NCBI RefSeq assembly: GCF_902728265.1
Contig: NZ_CACVBR010000022.1
Coordinates: 1-64,000, forward strand
Length of the DNA stretch: 64,000 nucleotides
Direction of reading: 5' to 3'
Origin: Chryseobacterium potabilaquae
GTDB lineage: Bacteria > Bacteroidota > Bacteroidia > Flavobacteriales > Weeksellaceae
The notes beneath the pieces were generated by a model, which was not told the origin of the DNA, did not search any database, and saw nothing but the letters and a program-made list of their open reading frames with translations. Below, one piece after another: positions 63,506 to 64,000 of this stretch. A program made the translations under genes and the position numbers. Each line of letters opens with the position of its first letter. The stretch's first letter is position 1.

Positions 63506-64000
63506 TTAAACAGGTAATTTTATTTCAACAATACTTCCTTTGGGTTCGTTCTTTTTAAAAGATATTTTGGCATTAAGCCTTTCTATAAGTATGAGTGTTA
63601 ATTTTAGTCCATATCCGGATTGTTTTTGTAGTTTCATATCTTCAATTGAAATGTTATGAATATGATTATAATAGTCCATTAGTTCTTGGGACATTCCAGT
63701 GCCGGTATCAATAATTTGGATGATTACGTCTTTATTATAGAAAGCACTTAATGTAATGATTCCTGAATGGGTATTTTTTACAGCATTATCCACAATATTA
63801 TGAATTATAGTTGTAAGTATAAATTTATTATAAGGAATGTCTAGTTTTTGTGGTATATCAATATGTATTGTAGTATGATTGTAGCCTGATATATTTTCAA
63901 ATAATACCTTTTTTTCTTCAAAAATTTCATCTATCGGATATAGATGTTGTTCTTCTAAAGCGTCACTAAAAAGATGTCCATAATTGCTAAGTGTAAGAGT
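63506..64000 (-). CDS. Sensor histidine kinase, C-terminal part (runs off window)
   Basis: The frame is open from the window edge to the stop at 63506 (165 codons visible). It contains the ATP-binding core: N-box TIIHNIVDNAVKNT, G1 box IIDTGTGMS, G2-like KQSGYGLKLTLILIE, end SIVEIKLPV. The GTG at 63793 is inside the N-box and is not a start. The His-containing and sensor regions lie beyond 64000. It directly precedes the NarL-type regulator gene and is its likely kinase. Confidence 0.88.
   Translation of the reverse strand, partial: TLTLSNYGHLFSDALEEQHLYPIDEIFEEKKVLFENISGYNHTTIHIDIPQKLDIPYNKFILTTIIHNIVDNAVKNTHSGIITLSAFYNKDVIIQIIDTGTGMSQELMDYYNHIHNISIEDMKLQKQSGYGLKLTLILIERLNAKISFKKNEPKGSIVEIKLPV

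Overview
The window is low-GC DNA (about 30 % by eye) with tight operons, weak Shine-Dalgarno sequences and TAnnTTTG-like promoter boxes. Its gene families (UpxY/NusG-like antiterminator, Bacteroidetes-type split LanB, GG-leader RiPP precursor, NUMOD4 proteins, ISAon1-type IS) point to Bacteroidota, most likely a Chryseobacterium-like member of the Flavobacteriia. This is inferred from family resemblance, not from a search.

Left edge (1-2803): an accessory, scarred region. It holds the 5' part of an ISAon1-type transposase gene, a tyrosine-recombinase remnant beside a tRNA 3'-end-like fragment, and one three-repeat NUMOD4-type gene split into three reading frames. A MutS-like ATPase gene and a polysaccharide flippase gene follow on the plus strand (3011-5845).

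RiPP locus (5907-14128, minus strand): in transcription order, a membrane-bound TPR/AraC regulator, a 50-residue GG-leader precursor peptide not among the obvious ORFs, a secreted prolyl oligopeptidase, a LanB-type dehydratase and a thiopeptide-type elimination-domain protein. The dehydratase gene is broken. An IS5-like element (8915-9812, recognisable inverted repeats) splits codons 1-32 from the rest, and a one-base insertion near 6930 puts the last 58 codons out of frame. A palindrome-centred element recurs with conserved spacing upstream of both the precursor and the regulator.

NRPS-PKS cluster (14496-51815, plus strand, 16 tightly packed or overlapping genes): NusG/UpxY antiterminator; NRPS-1 (degenerate C, A-T-C-A-T-C-A-T); SHMT-like PLP enzyme; lipoprotein-like alpha/beta hydrolase; PKS (KS-AT-KR-ACP); CmlA-type diiron beta-hydroxylase; stand-alone TubC-C protein; NRPS-2 (A-T-T-E-C-A-T-TE); 2-hydroxyacid dehydrogenase; RidA; D-serine-dehydratase-like enzyme; type II thioesterase; PvdE/SyrD-type ABC exporter; NRPS-3 (C-A-T-C); Sfp-type phosphopantetheinyl transferase; TAP-like membrane peptidase/hydrolase. 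Specificity codes read by hand suggest Tyr, Pro, unknown, Val, unknown (no Asp235) and Gly. The set looks complete for making, editing, priming and exporting a hybrid peptide-polyketide, possibly a depsipeptide. I do not recognise it as a named compound cluster.

Right part (52410-64000): decayed IS630 and IS982 copies border the cluster. Then come a VOC protein, a sensor with a LytTR DNA-binding domain, a repeat lipoprotein, a PhyH-type dioxygenase divergent from an AraC regulator, an aldo/keto reductase, three related response regulators and the 3' part of a histidine kinase gene. Four intergenic sites share two ATCCCATT-like repeats 20-21 bp apart, followed 36-37 bp later by a TA(A/T)TTTT(G/A) box. 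They look like promoters of one small regulon.
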